Shown piece by piece: positions 22,401-37,400 of a DNA stretch of 64,000 nucleotides. Position numbers and translations under genes: made by a program. Each line of letters starts with the position of its first letter. Position 1 is the stretch's first letter. Below the pieces are notes generated by a model. It was not told the origin of the DNA and made no database searches. It saw nothing but the letters and a program-made list of their open reading frames with translations. Source of the stretch: Ixodes scapularis (lineage: Eukaryota; Arthropoda; Arachnida; Ixodida; Ixodidae); contig NW_024609839.1 of NCBI RefSeq assembly GCF_016920785.2, forward strand, positions 11,372,196 to 11,436,195. Reading direction: 5' to 3'.

Positions 22401-25400
22401 CCCAATAAATCATACAGATGCTTCAGCTTGAGGACATTGTGCTTCAACTCACTGCATGCGAATGAAAAAGCCATACCTGCCTAACTTGCCTGCGAAGATG
22501 CGTGCTTCATTTTTCCCCCTGAGCATAATAACCAAAACTCTGTTTCTCCATCTGTCGCTTCAGTGTGCTATGGAATCGTTTCAATGCCAGGTAGGTCCAC
22601 ACCAGTCCAAGTGATTTCTTTCTGCATGACAAACGTCCATCACTAACTGCGTTGGAGCTTGTGCTTGCTTGCTTTAATACTTGAAAATGTGTCTACTGAT
22701 GGAAAAACACAAACGAAAACTTACCTAGTTTTCCAGGTTTTTCTCACATTTTCTCCTTTTTTCCACCACATTCTCTTTGGTAGTTCTCTCCCCTCTAAGT
22801 GGAGGGCTTGCAAAGCCATTTCTTCTTTTTGCCATTTTCTTTTCTTTGTTCACTACCCTCCTAGCTAGTGAAAGAAGGAAGCTAGGTAATGAGATCCTAT
22901 CAATATGTTAGCCTTTATGGTTGTAGAAGTGGTAATAATTTAATAGACACACAATTAATACAGTACTAAAAACTTTCAAAATAGTGCTATTTCTGCAGCT
23001 TTACTCTGGTAGTAGTTCTTTTCCAGTTTGAAACTTGTTCAGTCAAGTCAGTTTAGACGAGATAGACTTTCTTCATACTGCTTCTCTGCATCACATTGAT
23101 GCTAAGGGGGAGAGCACCCTTTTCAGGAACATACATGTGATACTGATTTTTATATTAATGCCTCCCTCAAAAACTAAAATATTGTTCTAGTGTCTCATAG
23201 TCTTCTCTAATGAAACGAAGCTTCTGTGTTAGAAACTGGGTGCCTAAGCTTAGGTTGTGAATTGTGTTAATTTTTTTTCAGCCGTGCATCTGTCATAAGA
23301 GGACAAGTGATAAGTTTTTCAGGGAGCCCGTTAATGGGCATAAGGGTTGGAATCGCCGGTGATCCTTCGTTTGGCTTCACCGTGACAAGAGATTCTGGCT
23401 GGTGAGTTGGTAGTTCACTATGTAGAATTATTTAACACTGTTGTACAGACATAAAGTTAAACCTGCTGTTCTATTCAGGCACTCTGAGATTTCATGATTT
23501 AACAATTGCTAATTATCCGATCTGGACAGTGTTAAAGAGTGTTCAAACGAAGAAGATTACTAACTTGATAGAAAAATCTTTTCAGATGTATGTTTGACAG
23601 AGGCAAAACATACTACCTCCCAAAAGTGTTATCAATCAAGTTAGTACTTCATTCTTTTGAACTCTCTTTAATGCTGATGAGATTAGCAAATCTTTTTATG
23701 CTCATGCAATTACTGTGTGAATGTTTGAACTGAGTCTTTTTCTAAGGGTATTGTAGTAAGATAAGAGGCAGTTGTGAAGAATGAACTGAAGTTATGGAAA
23801 CCGAAACAATATGACATCAATAGAAGTCTAATAAAAATTGCAAAGTCCATTAAATAACCCTCTCACTGCGGTTTATATATTGCCTCTTTCAGCATCAAAC
23901 CTTATTTTATCAAAATGTGTAATGGTAACAAACCAAGAAGTGCTGTGCAGAAAGCACATAGGATTCAAGCTGATGTTTTATCATGGGACTTAGTTTCTTT
24001 AGATATATCTAGTCCCATGAGTCCCATATATAAGTCCCATGATGAAACTTGCATATATGCAGGTTTTCTTGCAAAACCTCGATTGACTGCAATATAAAAA
24101 CTTTCTTAGGACTTTTTGTGATGCACCGTTTTCTATTCTCAGCCCCCTAGCTGTCTTCTTTTGACTTTCTAAACAAAGGTGCCCCAGAATTGTTTTACTA
24201 AAAGAGGTATTAATGCAAATCTTTTTTCAGGTCATTATCATTGCAACTCTCAGGCAGCATCACTGCGGTCAGACCTTTACACCCCACATTTTTTCTTTCT
24301 TTAGGTTTGACCTCATGGTCAATGGTGGTGGCGCAGTGACGCTGCAGTTTCGGCGTGACCCCTTCGGCCTCCATGAGCGTACAGTCATGGTCCCATGGAA
24401 TGAGATTGTGATTGTTGACCGCGTTGTCATGAACATCGACAGCGCCAAAGCCCTGGACCATCGGCCACTCGCCTGCACTGACCATGACTATGACACAATG
24501 AAACCCGTTGTCCTCGCTACCTGGAAGCATGGCTTCCAAGGAGGGTGCCCAGAACGAAGCGCTGTCCTGGCCGAGTCACAGGTAGGCTTTAATTGCGACC
24601 GTGTTTGGCCACCTGTTTGATTAGATCAGGAGTTTTAAAACTTTTCGATCTTGAGAAACCTCTTATGGACTTGAATTCCTTAGCTAAAAATTATCATTAG
24701 ATCCAATTGGAATTCTAACTGGTTTTAATTGGAACCAATCGGTTTTAATGGGTTCCAATTGGAAGTACACAGGCCAACGGGTCTCACCAGTTGGAAAAAA
24801 ATTTCCAGTTGGAAACTTAATAGGTTTCAAATGGTTCTCGTTGGTTCCCATTGGTTACCATTACAGTGACCAATTGGTTGTCCGAAAACCTAACTGGTAC
24901 AACTTGAAAATTCCAATTGGAATCTAATGAGAATTTTCGACTGGGAACAGCAGCTGAGAAATCCCTCCCAGCCTTGGCATCGATTAAGTAAAGCAGTGGA
25001 GAAACCTATATGAAGAGAAACTGAGGGAGAGGAGAAAATGAGAACATAATGTGACATCAAAAGTGGCAGGTTCTGATTGGAAGGATTACTGGGTAGATGC
25101 AAAGGCTAACTTCCTTAGTCTATATCCGTTTTCTTCCTTCAGAGAAAGAGAAAAACAACATTGTCTTTTCCTCGCACAGGGTCTGGCGCTCAAACGCCAA
25201 ACGCCGGTCTCCAGCTTTTGAATGCCAGACTTTGCACAAGACACAGACAACGCCCTTATTTGCTGTTATTGGAGGAAGACAGTGGGCAGAAAGAAAGGAA
25301 GCTAGCCTTCGCATCTACCCATTGGCCTTCCAATCAAAGCACAACTTTGTGACGTCGCCACATGCCCTCGTCTCCTCATCTACCTCAGTTCCTCACCCCA

Positions 25401-28400
25401 GAGATTATGTAAACAATATTGCTCACACAACAAAAATGTTTGGCACTTATCTATACATAAATGAAAGGCTTAGGTTTTCTGAAATAGTGCTTATAATGGA
25501 AGAATGTTAACTTAGTAGGGACAGGGAGGATCAAGGGAATCTGAAGTTCCTCAGAGTACCATGAGGGTACTTTGAGGAACCCCTGGGTTCCTAGGAGCCC
25601 AGTTCGAGAACCTAGGGTTAGATGCATTAAATTTAGTATAATCAACATTTCTTGCTACCTTGCTTCAGTCTGCTTCAGTTTGTTCTAGATCAGCAGTGTT
25701 TCGGTTTTGTAATGTTCATATTCAGGTTGTGTTGGATACGATTAGTACAAAGATTTTAGGCTTATGGCATAAAGAGATACAAATGTTGATAGTAAACACT
25801 ATTTACTGTCTACCAACGTCTTGCCGTGTTACTGAAGAAACACTACGGCTGTACTCTGTTTTACCTTACGATGATCCGCAGTAGATGCCGCTGGAACCAA
25901 TTAAGAGCTGAAAGCTTCTCATATGACCTTCTGGTTGAGAGCAGTAACGTTCAGAGCATAAAATCGTGTGGTAAGTGTGGAGTGCCAGATTCGCTGAGAT
26001 GGCCTTAGCTTTTGCTTTTCATCTCGTGAGGTGAAATGAAATATAAACTGGTGTATATTTGAATATGGGACTTAATTTTATCGGCTACATAACTTCTTGA
26101 TTAATGAATGCAGCTATTCATAGCTGTACTTTTAACGTTTGGGGCCCTACAACATCAGTACTTATTTGTACAGTCAAAGTTGTCTCCTACTGCCATGCTT
26201 CTTTTTGTTGGTGTAGTTTGAATCTGGCTTGTCACAACCCTCTTCGTTTTGTTAATGCTATGTTTTGCATTTCAGGTCGTCCAGGAGAGCATCGCCATTC
26301 CTGGAACCGCCCTGCACCTTGTCTACCACAGCAGCCGTGCAGGTGGCTACCTGTCCACCATTCAGCTCCAGCTTACCCCAGAAACCATTCCCCTGACCTT
26401 GAGGCTTATCCACCTCAAGATTTCGATTGAGGGCATCCTTTTTGAGAAGAAGTTTGAGGCTGACCCAGGCATCAAGTTCACCTACGCCTGGAATCGAAGG
26501 AATGTCTACCGACAGAAGGTGTATGGTGTGGCCATTGCTACAGGTGGGCAGGCTTTCATTGTCTTCTGTCAAGCAATTGGCAATGTACATGCACTTTGCC
26601 AGGTTGAGCCCACTGCTGCTTCCGTAATCTGGTGCCTGAGGAGCTGTGGAAGCAAACAAATTTTGAGATTTAAAAGGGTGTTCTCCAAACTCAAAAATAT
26701 CCCATTATTTTGAAGTCCGAGGAATAAGAGATGTTCTGACTTCAAACTTTTTGCAGAGAATCATCTGGTGTTTTGCCGTCTTTCTCCTCAGATATTAGTG
26801 ATGCAATGGTAGATGTTTCACTGTGTTGTCGGTAAAGCATATGAATGTTCCAAGTAGCCCACATTATAGATCTAATTTTATGTTTTTGAATAATTATCTT
26901 CAATTCTAAAGCTATCAAGGAAACAGTCTTATACCAGGTAGACCACACTGCTGGAGAATATCCTCATGATAACCTCATGACATTGGGTCCCATGGTTTTC
27001 CTATGGATATTGTGGAGAGGTCTGCAGGAGTACCTGTTTCGTCAGGACTGTTATAGAATTCAACGGCTAGCTCCTGCCCCTAAACAGAAATGGGATCCAG
27101 CAGTAGCTTCTAAATCTGGTGGGCACATTCCAAACCACCTTTTTCAAGTTTGAGCCAAGTTACAAGGGTATGCTGTAGTATTGACTCTGTTTTTTTACTC
27201 TGTTTCAGTGTATGTTGGCTATGAGTACAACAACTGCCCTGCTGTTATCTGGGAAGTGCAAGCAACCCAGGTCAGTGGCCACGACATGAGCATTTCGGAG
27301 ATCGGCGGCTGGAATCTGGACATACACCATCGGTACAACTTTCATGAAGGTACAAGTGCTTTTGATTTATAGCCAATAGGCACTTCTGGCGAAAGCTTTC
27401 TACCTTTCTTCAAAAGGCATGGATTTTGTTTTTTTTCATGAAATTGGTACAGAGACAGAAAAATACATAATCTTTACGAAATACTCTCTCTAATAAGTTC
27501 TGCCTGCCACATGCACATTGAGGCATCTGCTAAGTATTGTCCTTCTGGGACGAGAAAAATATCTCGATTTGTTTCTTTTTTTTTCAACAAATTAAACTAG
27601 TAGAATTCATTTAAATGGTATTGCTAGCTGGACAAAATAATTGTTTTTTTGTTTGCAAATAATAATTTGCAAACACATGTGCACATGAGTAGGTTCCGTT
27701 TAGAGATTCTGCTGCAAAGAGTCCATGATGAACACAGCAAAGAAAAATGATGCATTATAGCAGGTGACTGTTGTAGGTTGTCGACAAAAATGCAATGTAA
27801 TAGAATCAAACTTTCAAGCAAAAATAAGTGTCCAAGAAGCAAATATAATGGAGGAAGTGCATCCACTTGGTTTTGAGATTGATAAACTATAATGGTAATA
27901 ATGTGGCCTTAAGAAAGCGATGTGGCTATACCTGGTCTTTACATCTGAATCTTCCTCAGGGGGTAAGATTTAATCATTTTTTTGCCTTTTTTTTATAAGG
28001 TATCTTGCAAAAGGGAGATGGAACCAACATTTATTTGAAAAACAAGCCGAAAGTGCTCTTGACTGCCATGGGAGACGGACAGCAAAGACCACTTCACTGC
28101 CTCCAATGCAATGGCCTGGCTAAAGACCAGAGACTCCTAGCTCCAGTTGCTTTGGCATCCTCTCCCGATGGCTCCATCTATGTCGGCGATTTCAACCTCA
28201 TCCGCCAAATTACCATTGATGGGAAAGTCCAAACCATTGTGGAGCTCAGGTAAACCTCCTTTTCCACTGGTTATTCCACCGTTTATTGTGACCCCTGGCA
28301 GTGAAGAATGACAGTGGAGAATATTCTCGCATTGAAGGGCGTTCTTTGTGATTTTCATTCATTTTTTTCTGATTGTGATTAAAATACATGTTTTTGTTCA

Positions 28401-31400
28401 TATAAGTATTTCTTTTAGATAACTTGGACGATTCAAGAGTTTTCTTGAGTGACAACAGGTTTTGACAGAAGAGTGATCAAAACGACAGTTTCAAAATGGG
28501 CACCGTTGTATTCAACACCACTGCTTTTAGTGACTGCTTAAGGGGGGGACACTACCCAGAAAAAATAATTTCTGCAAGAAAAGTTGATTTTGAAAAAATG
28601 CCATATTTACATCCACCAGCATCTAGAGAGTATTCCCAGAAAGTTTAATTAGTTTACACTATATAGTTATTTTTTTATAAATTATTTTTGGTCCATTGAT
28701 GCTAAAAAAGGTAGGGGTTGGAGCACTTTAAATGCATTTATCTCCGTTCCACTCTTCGGCATAAATTTCATTTTAGGAAAACTATCGTTTTCCTATTGCA
28801 CAATGGAGAATTATTCTTAGGTGGTTTTCTGGAATGGAATTTTGTGAGGAACATGCCTGGCTGGTTAGTTTTGCTACTTTAACAATATTTTATGCTAAAA
28901 AACTACATTTGTAAAAAAGTGCAGACATGAAAAAACAAATGTAATCTTCTTATGGAGTTATACTTATGAAAAACAGTGCAATATAGCTAAATAACTAGCT
29001 GGGTATGTGTACGGGCATTCCTATGACTATATTAATTACACATAAAAATCGCAAATTTGTATTTTATATTCAAAATTTTTCTAAGCAAACACGCTGACTT
29101 CCATATTGTAACATTTGTAACAAGTTTCAGAAAGTGACATCAGACAATGAAATTTGGCAGGGATGGGCTTGCCACTCATATAAACTTCGACTGCAAATTT
29201 GAATAAAATCAAGCACGCGGTACAGAAGTTGACTTTTCTGGGTAGTGTCCCCGAATTCGCAGTAGTTAAATAGGTTTTGATGATGCTTTAGTTTCATTCA
29301 TATTTTATAGCATCGTACAAAATTTCGAAAATGTGTGCACATGAAGAGCTGGAAAGAAACTCCAGATATTGTCTACAAACATTATGCTCTTCTGGATTAC
29401 GTATTTCATTATTTTTTCCTTATTTATGCAATCAAGTTATTGGTATATTTGGCACTGAGAAAACTACAGCGGCAGAAACGGGAGATCAATGTATTGCCAG
29501 TTTTTAGGGCAACTACTAGTATTTAGTAGCTAGTACTAGTAGTAGCTAATTTTGACTTCTATGGTACCCAAGTGTTATCTGTATTTATATTACTACTAGC
29601 GCTGACATTTTTGGCTTTGTCCTATCATTTTATGAATGCTGTTGAAAATTACTTTTTTAATTTTTTTATTATATAATTTTTTCATTCCCCTCTGCTACTG
29701 AACAATGTAGACGGCTGGTGGAGCCTTGTCAGGCGGCGTCAGATCTCCGTTTGCCCCACCAGCCAAGACTACTGAGTGAAAATGAAGTTTATTATTATTA
29801 AAGCCTGTTATTATTATTTTAACTCTTCGCTTTCCTTCTTTGCAGTGCTGCCCAGGTTGCGTACCGATACCATCTGGCAGTAGGCCCCACTGACAGCAGG
29901 CTCTACATATCTGACCCTGAGCGCTACCAAATTCTACAAGTTGTAAGCTACAAGGACATTTCAGATGTGAAAAACAACATAATGGTTGTAGTTGGAAATG
30001 GTGCCAAGTGCCTTCCCGGCGACAAATTGCTCTGTGGAGATGGTAGACCAGCAAGAGACGCCAAGCTCGCATATCCAAAAGGTTCGACAACGTTTCAAAT
30101 GTTTTCTAAGAGAAAAAAGAGTGAATCAATCTTGAATATAAGCCTCCACTAGCTCCTTCGCACCCTAACTTTTTTAGTGAATAACCTTTGATAATACTGG
30201 TTGGCTCTTAATTACCTCAATGATTGCACCAATGTATTTTTAGTCTAATTAGTCTTATCTATTTTTAAATGATTTAATCTTGTCTATTTTTATCCTAATT
30301 AATCTTTTTTAACTACAATCACTTAACATTGACTCCTGTATATTAAATTGGATTCATGCCTTTTTAACTAACCACCTATAATTCGTTACTGCTAATAATA
30401 CGAATTCGCATACTTTTCCAGTCACCTCGGGTGCCCATATTAATCGGTGCTTGGCTCGCTACTCTTTCTTATTTACCCTCATGACTTGGTGCAGAACTTG
30501 TCTTCTATTCGCCTCTTTGCTGACGATTGCGTATTATACTGGAAAATAACCGACATATCTGGCACTATTCTTCTACAATCTGACCTTAATCGTATATCAC
30601 TTTGGTGTAACCAGTGGCTAATGGAACTAAACATTGACAAATTCAAATCAATGAGAATGTCACATGCTCAACCAGTGTGTCATACTTATCAACAGCAATC
30701 CCCTCGCTTCAGTGTACGTTTACAAATATCTTGGTGTTCATATGACTTGTAACCTTTCTTGAAAGATTCATATTGAATACATAATTAACAGTGCTAACTG
30801 TATGTTAGGATTAGGACTGTATGTTAGGATTAAAACTAACCCTGTACGAAACCCTCATCCATCCGAAATTAGAATATGCTGCTGCTGTGTGGGACCCCGC
30901 TCACTCGTCACTAATTGCTCTTATTGAATCCATTCAAAACTGCTCAGCTTGTTTTATATTTACAAACTATCATCGCACTGCCAGCGTTACTACGTTGAAA
31001 AATACTTTAAATCTGTCGTTACTAATTCACCGCCGAAAAATCTCTCGTTTACGTCTTTTCATAAGATATTTCCTCAAAATGTAACCTTTCATCAAAAACT
31101 AATTACTCCACCATTCTACATATCTGCTCGCATTAATCATAGCCATAAGGTTGGTATTCCAAAGTTTAGAACTTCATTATTTCAATATCCTTTTATGCCA
31201 CAAACATCTATAGACTGGAACTACCTTCCCGCCTCGATTGCTAACATCACGGATATTGTTTTGTTTAAAAATGCTATTACTAATATCTGCAGTTTATAGT
31301 TAATATTTTACAGCTCTCTCCCCTCTCCAATGGGGAGAGAGCTTGAGGGTATTTAAAATAAAATTGAAATAAATAACTATTGCCGAATGAACTAGTAACC

Positions 31401-34400
31401 TGCTTTATCATCTTTCTTTTAAAACAGGCATCGCAATTTCAATGCACAACGAGCTGTATATTGCCGATGGAACCAACATTCGCATGGTGGACAGGCATGG
31501 CATTATTCATACACTCATTGGGGACCATTACCACAAGAACCACTGGAAACCCATCCCTTGCATGGGAACATTTTCACTCACTCAGGTAATTCTAGTGAGC
31601 CTCTTGCATCATGGAATCCAAAATGTATCTTCTTTTCATTTTAGGAAGCACGTACGACCAATATTATTTTCTCGAATTTCAGGTGAATCTAAGATGGCCA
31701 ACGGAGTTGGGAATCAATCCGCTAGACAATTCTCTTCACATCCTGGATGATCACATGGTGCTGCGGCTAACCCCTGACAAGCGAATCAAGATTGTGGCGG
31801 GGCGACCTCTGCACTGTCCGTCGGCCTCGGGCCGCGAACGAAGCGACTTCGCCACCGACGTTTTCCTGGAGGCACCACAAAGCCTCGCCTTCGCCCCTGA
31901 CGGAGACCTTTACATCGCTGAGTCGGACTCTCAACTCGTGAACCGCGTCCGAGTCCTGGGAAGTGACGGCAGGATCGCGCGCTTCGCGGGTGCCGAACTC
32001 AAGTGCTCGTGCCTCGAGCTCAATTGCAAGTGCTTCGACGAAGACCATTACCTGGCTTCTACGTCGAAACTGAGCACAATCTCATCCATCACGGTAAGCC
32101 CCGACGGTTTGCTCCACATCTGCGACCAGGGCAACTTGCGGCTCCGCTCCGTGACGGCCTCGCTGCCCAAGCCCAACGAGCAGCACCTCTACGAGATCTA
32201 CTCGCCGGAGACCCAGCAGGTACACCTGTTCAACCGGCACGGCCAGCACACTGCCACCAAGCACATCCTCACCGGAAAAACCGTGTACACGTTCTCGTAC
32301 AACGTAAACACCAGTTTCGGGAAGCTGAGCACCGTCACGGACGCTGAGGGCAACAAGATCTACATCCTCAGGGACCACAGCAACCACGTGAAGACGATTG
32401 AGAACACGCAGGGCGGCAAATGCCAGCTCGAAATGTCGAGAATGAGGATGCTGCACAGCTTCGTGACTCCGGACAACTTCAAGACTGTGTTCGACTACCA
32501 CGGGAGTACCGGACTGGTACGCAGCAAGATCGACAGTTCGGGGAGGTCTGTTGTCTATGGGTACGACGAATACGGCCGCCTTACCGAGGCCATCACGCCG
32601 AGTGGTCAGACGATCCGGCTCTCGTACAACCTGAGCACCAAGGGAGCCGCCGTGACGGTGACCCGAGACGGCAAGGATCCAGTGTCGTTGCTCATTAAGG
32701 GTTTCGACGTCACCACCCGCATCGGTGAGTTCAGGTCCTGTACTCCATTAGCGGGTGGAAAAGGGGCGTTTTTAAACCGGCATCGTTTGCAGTACAATAA
32801 CGATCCAGGATTAATTTTTAGTTTTTTGTTCCAATGCGCAGATTGATTTTAAACATAAACAGAGTGACTCATAGATTAATTTTTTTGTTGTTGTTCTTGT
32901 TGGAAACATGGTTGATTTAAATGTCCTTTGTACCGTATTTTGATTTTCTTATGACTGAAAAGTTTGCTAAAAAGAAATAACGCTGGTGTAGTATGAAATG
33001 ACTGTTAAAAATATGGTTCTTTAAAATATCCCTTGGTCCATATTTTGATTTTCTTATGACTAAAGAGTTTCCTAAAAAATCTAATTTAAACTATACATGG
33101 AGCATGTTCCTCTATTTGGAACCACTTAAATTTGTTTTCATATCGGCCGCCTTCTGGTTTTATTTGGGAATTTTAAACATTTTGTTTTACCCAATTTAGT
33201 ATGCCCTATAATTTATGGTTGTATGGCCCTTCAAAATATTTGCTCCAAGCAGATTGTTTAACGATATTTTGATGCAGCAACAAGTAGGTTTCCCCAGCAG
33301 TTTTAAGTACAGTGTGTAAGGTGTCGCACATGTTCACTTGTTTTGATCCAGTGCTAGGAATGGTGAACGACGTAACTATGTACTTTTATTTTAATTGGAT
33401 GGCCTGAGCACTCTTGAGCACGTCAACAAAGGAGAGAAAGGCATAAAGCGTAGCCCGTATGGTCTGAAAACTGAACTTGTTCTCTAAAGCTCGCTTCACT
33501 GCACTAGTACTCTCCTAGTGGGGAAGCACTAAGAGTTAGACGACGCACATAATTGTAGTGTTACCCGAGACAGAGGTGACAAAAAACAACAACAAAAGCA
33601 AACAAACGTCAGGAAGAAGTCTTAAATACAGCTGAAATTTTATTGCTACATACTCCATTTATATATATAGCCTGAGCAAGAAAGGGAGGAAATGGGGAAC
33701 CAGGGAAAGGCAAGAACCCGCGATTGACACACTCTCAAAAACAAAACACAATACGAACACTACTTGCATCTGTCAGTTTGATGTCAAAATCACGGTTAAG
33801 CTGGATTTGCCAACGGTTTCTGTCTCTTTTTGTAAGCCATTAACTGCCCATCTGTGTTTTTTTCTTTTTTTCTTCTGGCTCTATATACACATTATTTTTT
33901 CTCTTTTTTGGCGGTGGCATGGTACAAAATAACTTACTCGTACCTGACCACAAAACATACATAGGAAAAACTATGAAATACTAGAGATGAACACTATGAA
34001 ACCGTAGAGTCAACCCAAAAAGCGTCACCTTGTTTTCGTTGTAAGATATCAAAAGATTTTTTTTTCCAAGTGTGCCAGCTCTATGTAGGGAAATAATGTT
34101 TCGTGGTTATTGTTTTCTTAACATAAAAGACCCCACAAATTTATGACAGCCGTTATGTATTTGTCTCCTTACGAGAGCGTATAAGGTTTTCCAATAGCTG
34201 CGAGTGGAAAAGTGACAAATGCGGGCGCACCCCTTTGAGCGGCTCTACCATGCACGCGTTAGTTTGTGAATTGATAGCGCCTGCCGAGACGTGCCCTTAT
34301 AGAATTGGTTTGGCTGCGACCAATAATAAAACAAAGTGTATGGTGCCTTGGAGAGACCAGAACCGTGTTTTTAGCATCGTAAAAATGATCTACACACTGA

Positions 34401-37400
34401 CGAAAGCGGAGACTTCACCAGATTGTAACGTTAGGGGTTGGGACAAAATTCCAAAGTTTTGTCCCTTTGAGATATATTGCTCGAATGGTTTAAACTATTT
34501 TCGCAAAATTTTGATTAAAAAATATGGCCCGTTTCTGGCAGCAGGCGCTATTTGACTCCATGCTTTAGCGGGCTTTGTTGGCCATCATTTTATTATGAAA
34601 CAATTTGAAAAGAAAAGTCGCTTATAACTGTCGAATTCGTTGACAGCAGGTCTTGAAACTTCGATATCCTATTCCAACAACTAGGGCTATATCTTGACGG
34701 AGACTAAATGTTCGTCGCTGGGCATTTTACTTCTTTCAATGCAAAAAAAATTATTTGTTTAGTTTGAACTATCTGAAGATGTAATATTCACGCCGTTCTG
34801 TCTGGTATTCTCACGTACGCTAACGATGTCTGTTATCAGGGCGGGTATTTCATGCCATTGTACACGTTTCCAGCGCAATTACCATCCGGGCGAAAAATCT
34901 CGAACAGCTGGGCTCTGTACGCGTGCGAGGCATTAGATATTTTACAAAAGATGCGTGCTGCACATGCGCGGGACGGGTTCCACAACCCAGTGGACAAAGA
35001 TAGCAGCGCCCGCAAGGTGGTTGTTGGAATTAAAACTTTTGTATACGAAAAAGTAACGCGAACCTCCTCTCCAAGTGCGGAGACCCTTCGTTTCCGCTTT
35101 CGCGTCCTTTAACAACACCTCTCTCGATAACGAGGTCGTAATGCTGAGTCATCTACGTCAACTAGAAAGTCAACTAGAAAGACTTGCGTCGGCGTTCGAC
35201 GGAGACTCGTCTTCAATGTGACGGTACGAGTCACAGCGGAACGCTGACACAGCACTCGTCTCTTTCCACTCCCGGCACGCTCGGCAATGGTGTCGCCTGC
35301 CGTGAGGGGAAAAATAAATATTTGAAGGTGAGGGTGTTGGCAAAGAGGAAAGCTGAGTACAATGGTGCGCGTTACTTTCAGTATAGAGGGGCCTTAACGG
35401 GAACGATCTACGAGTCCCTCGCTTTTCGGACATCATTACTGCCACGTCCGTCTGATTCCACGGTGGGGGTCTTGTCCCCAGGCCTGTCCGAAGAACGGAT
35501 CACCCAGACTCCGGACGGAAGCATGCTGCTGATGGCCGAGGACGCGAGCTCGCGAGACATGGAGACCGTGGCGAGCCCCGTCATCACGGACCTGAGCCCC
35601 GTGCTGGGAGAGACGTTTCCGGTGCCTGCCAAGCTGCGCACCATCCTCAGCGACGACGTCAGCCAGCGCTTCGAGTGGCGCTACTACCTGCGCCGAGAGG
35701 GCAAGGGCCGACAGAAGCAGATCATGCAGGTCGGCAGGAAGATGAAGGTCAGTCATAGGGATATTGCTTTCGGCTCGGGGGAGCGGCAGTCACTGCCCTC
35801 TCTAGGGAAACTTGTGTGTAGTTGGTTATAAGTTAAGAACTAAGTAGATGCTCCGGCTTCCGGGCAAGCTTTCCGCCTTGACTAACACTTCGTTACACGG
35901 GCATTCAATGCACGGCTGAAGTCAACGAGAGCGTGCTGAAAGAGGGGCATCTACTTGGGTCTTAATTTGTCACCGACTAATACAGACCCTGTTCATATGG
36001 ATATTCAACCATATAAACAACATTTTTGAGAATTTACTCGGTAAATACTTGCTTACGTGGCTGAATATCAAATAACATTCACATTACCCACGCTTTTTTT
36101 AGGGGGAAACAGAGGTATCCATTTTACGAGACATCACTGTAGTATACTCGGTTTCACCTTATAATTGGCAGACCGCACGAGCCATCTCAGCCAATCCAGC
36201 ACTGTGAATGGATCACGTGACCAGGTGGCACGTCCGTCGCTGCCCCCCCCCCCCCCCCCCCCCGGACGGTCATGTGACACTCACACGGCATTGGACTACT
36301 GACTTTGATGGCTCATAGCTTCTACTGTGATTCATTGTAAAATAAATGACTGTCAGAATAGAAAAGACTCTAGACCTGTAGTATTTTCTTGTTACTCCAG
36401 CCAAAATGCGAGTATGCTGTCCTCCGTCGTGCTTTGGCTCAGCTTGTGCTCAAATTTCGCAGATCATGCTCGCCTCTTGCCAAACGTGCCCGACGCTTAA
36501 GTCTAGTCCGGGAGTTAGCTCCTAGTATAAAATCTCGAGGCTCGTCAATTGTTTTGATCTCTATGCATGCAGTTAAGTGGAGATTCAAGTAAAAAAAAAA
36601 ATATATAAATTTTTTTTTTATGTGTTTGGTGTTTTATTATTTTGATATCCTTATTTACATTTATATTGAGAAGGGGGCCTAGCCATCTCATCTTCATTGT
36701 ATTCTACTCCAGCTTTTATTTTTCACATATAGCCACTAAAACAAATTTCTCTCGGCTAAAGTGTGTCGCTACATATCTATGGTATTATTATTCGAACGCG
36801 TTTTTCTTTTTTTATAATTTTGAAGCACCTTCGCAGTTCGCGCACTGGAATATTCGTTTTTAATATTGTCATATCAGAATCAAATCGGGCATGCTTATCC
36901 TTCAGAATATGCGGAGTGCTACGCTGTAGGTTTTGTTATAATGTATATATTTTATGTTTATGAAAACTTGAGAAACATTTCTTAACCCTTTGAATTCTTT
37001 TTTGTATTTTGAAATATTTAAAAATAATATTGATCTCACACACATTCCTTTTGTTGTTCATTGCACTCAGTGGATTAAAATATGCGAATTAAATTCTTTT
37101 ACTACGCTCTTTTAAGTGTGTTGTCATGTCCCACGAGTGCGCAAGAACTTTTTTTCCTTCATGTGCATTACATTTAGAATATAAAAAAAACAAGCTATGT
37201 CAAAACAAATACCATATTTATAAACAGAAGCCATGGGACATGGAGCGTCAAATGTTAGAATATGAAACGCAGTCGAAAATTAAACAATAGGAGCGTGCTG
37301 AAAGTTGTGTCACAGTGAAAAAACTCTTCAGCTCTTTTTTCTTTGAGTTTAAAATTTTGTATGACATTTCTTGAGTGAGTCCGGCTAGTTGCATGTTATT

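Noticed and set aside
35184..35481. Longer exon 20 beginning upstream of 35482
   Set aside because: The frame is open, but the conserved teneurin alignment and phase start after the CCCCAG; the upstream residues match nothing in the family.
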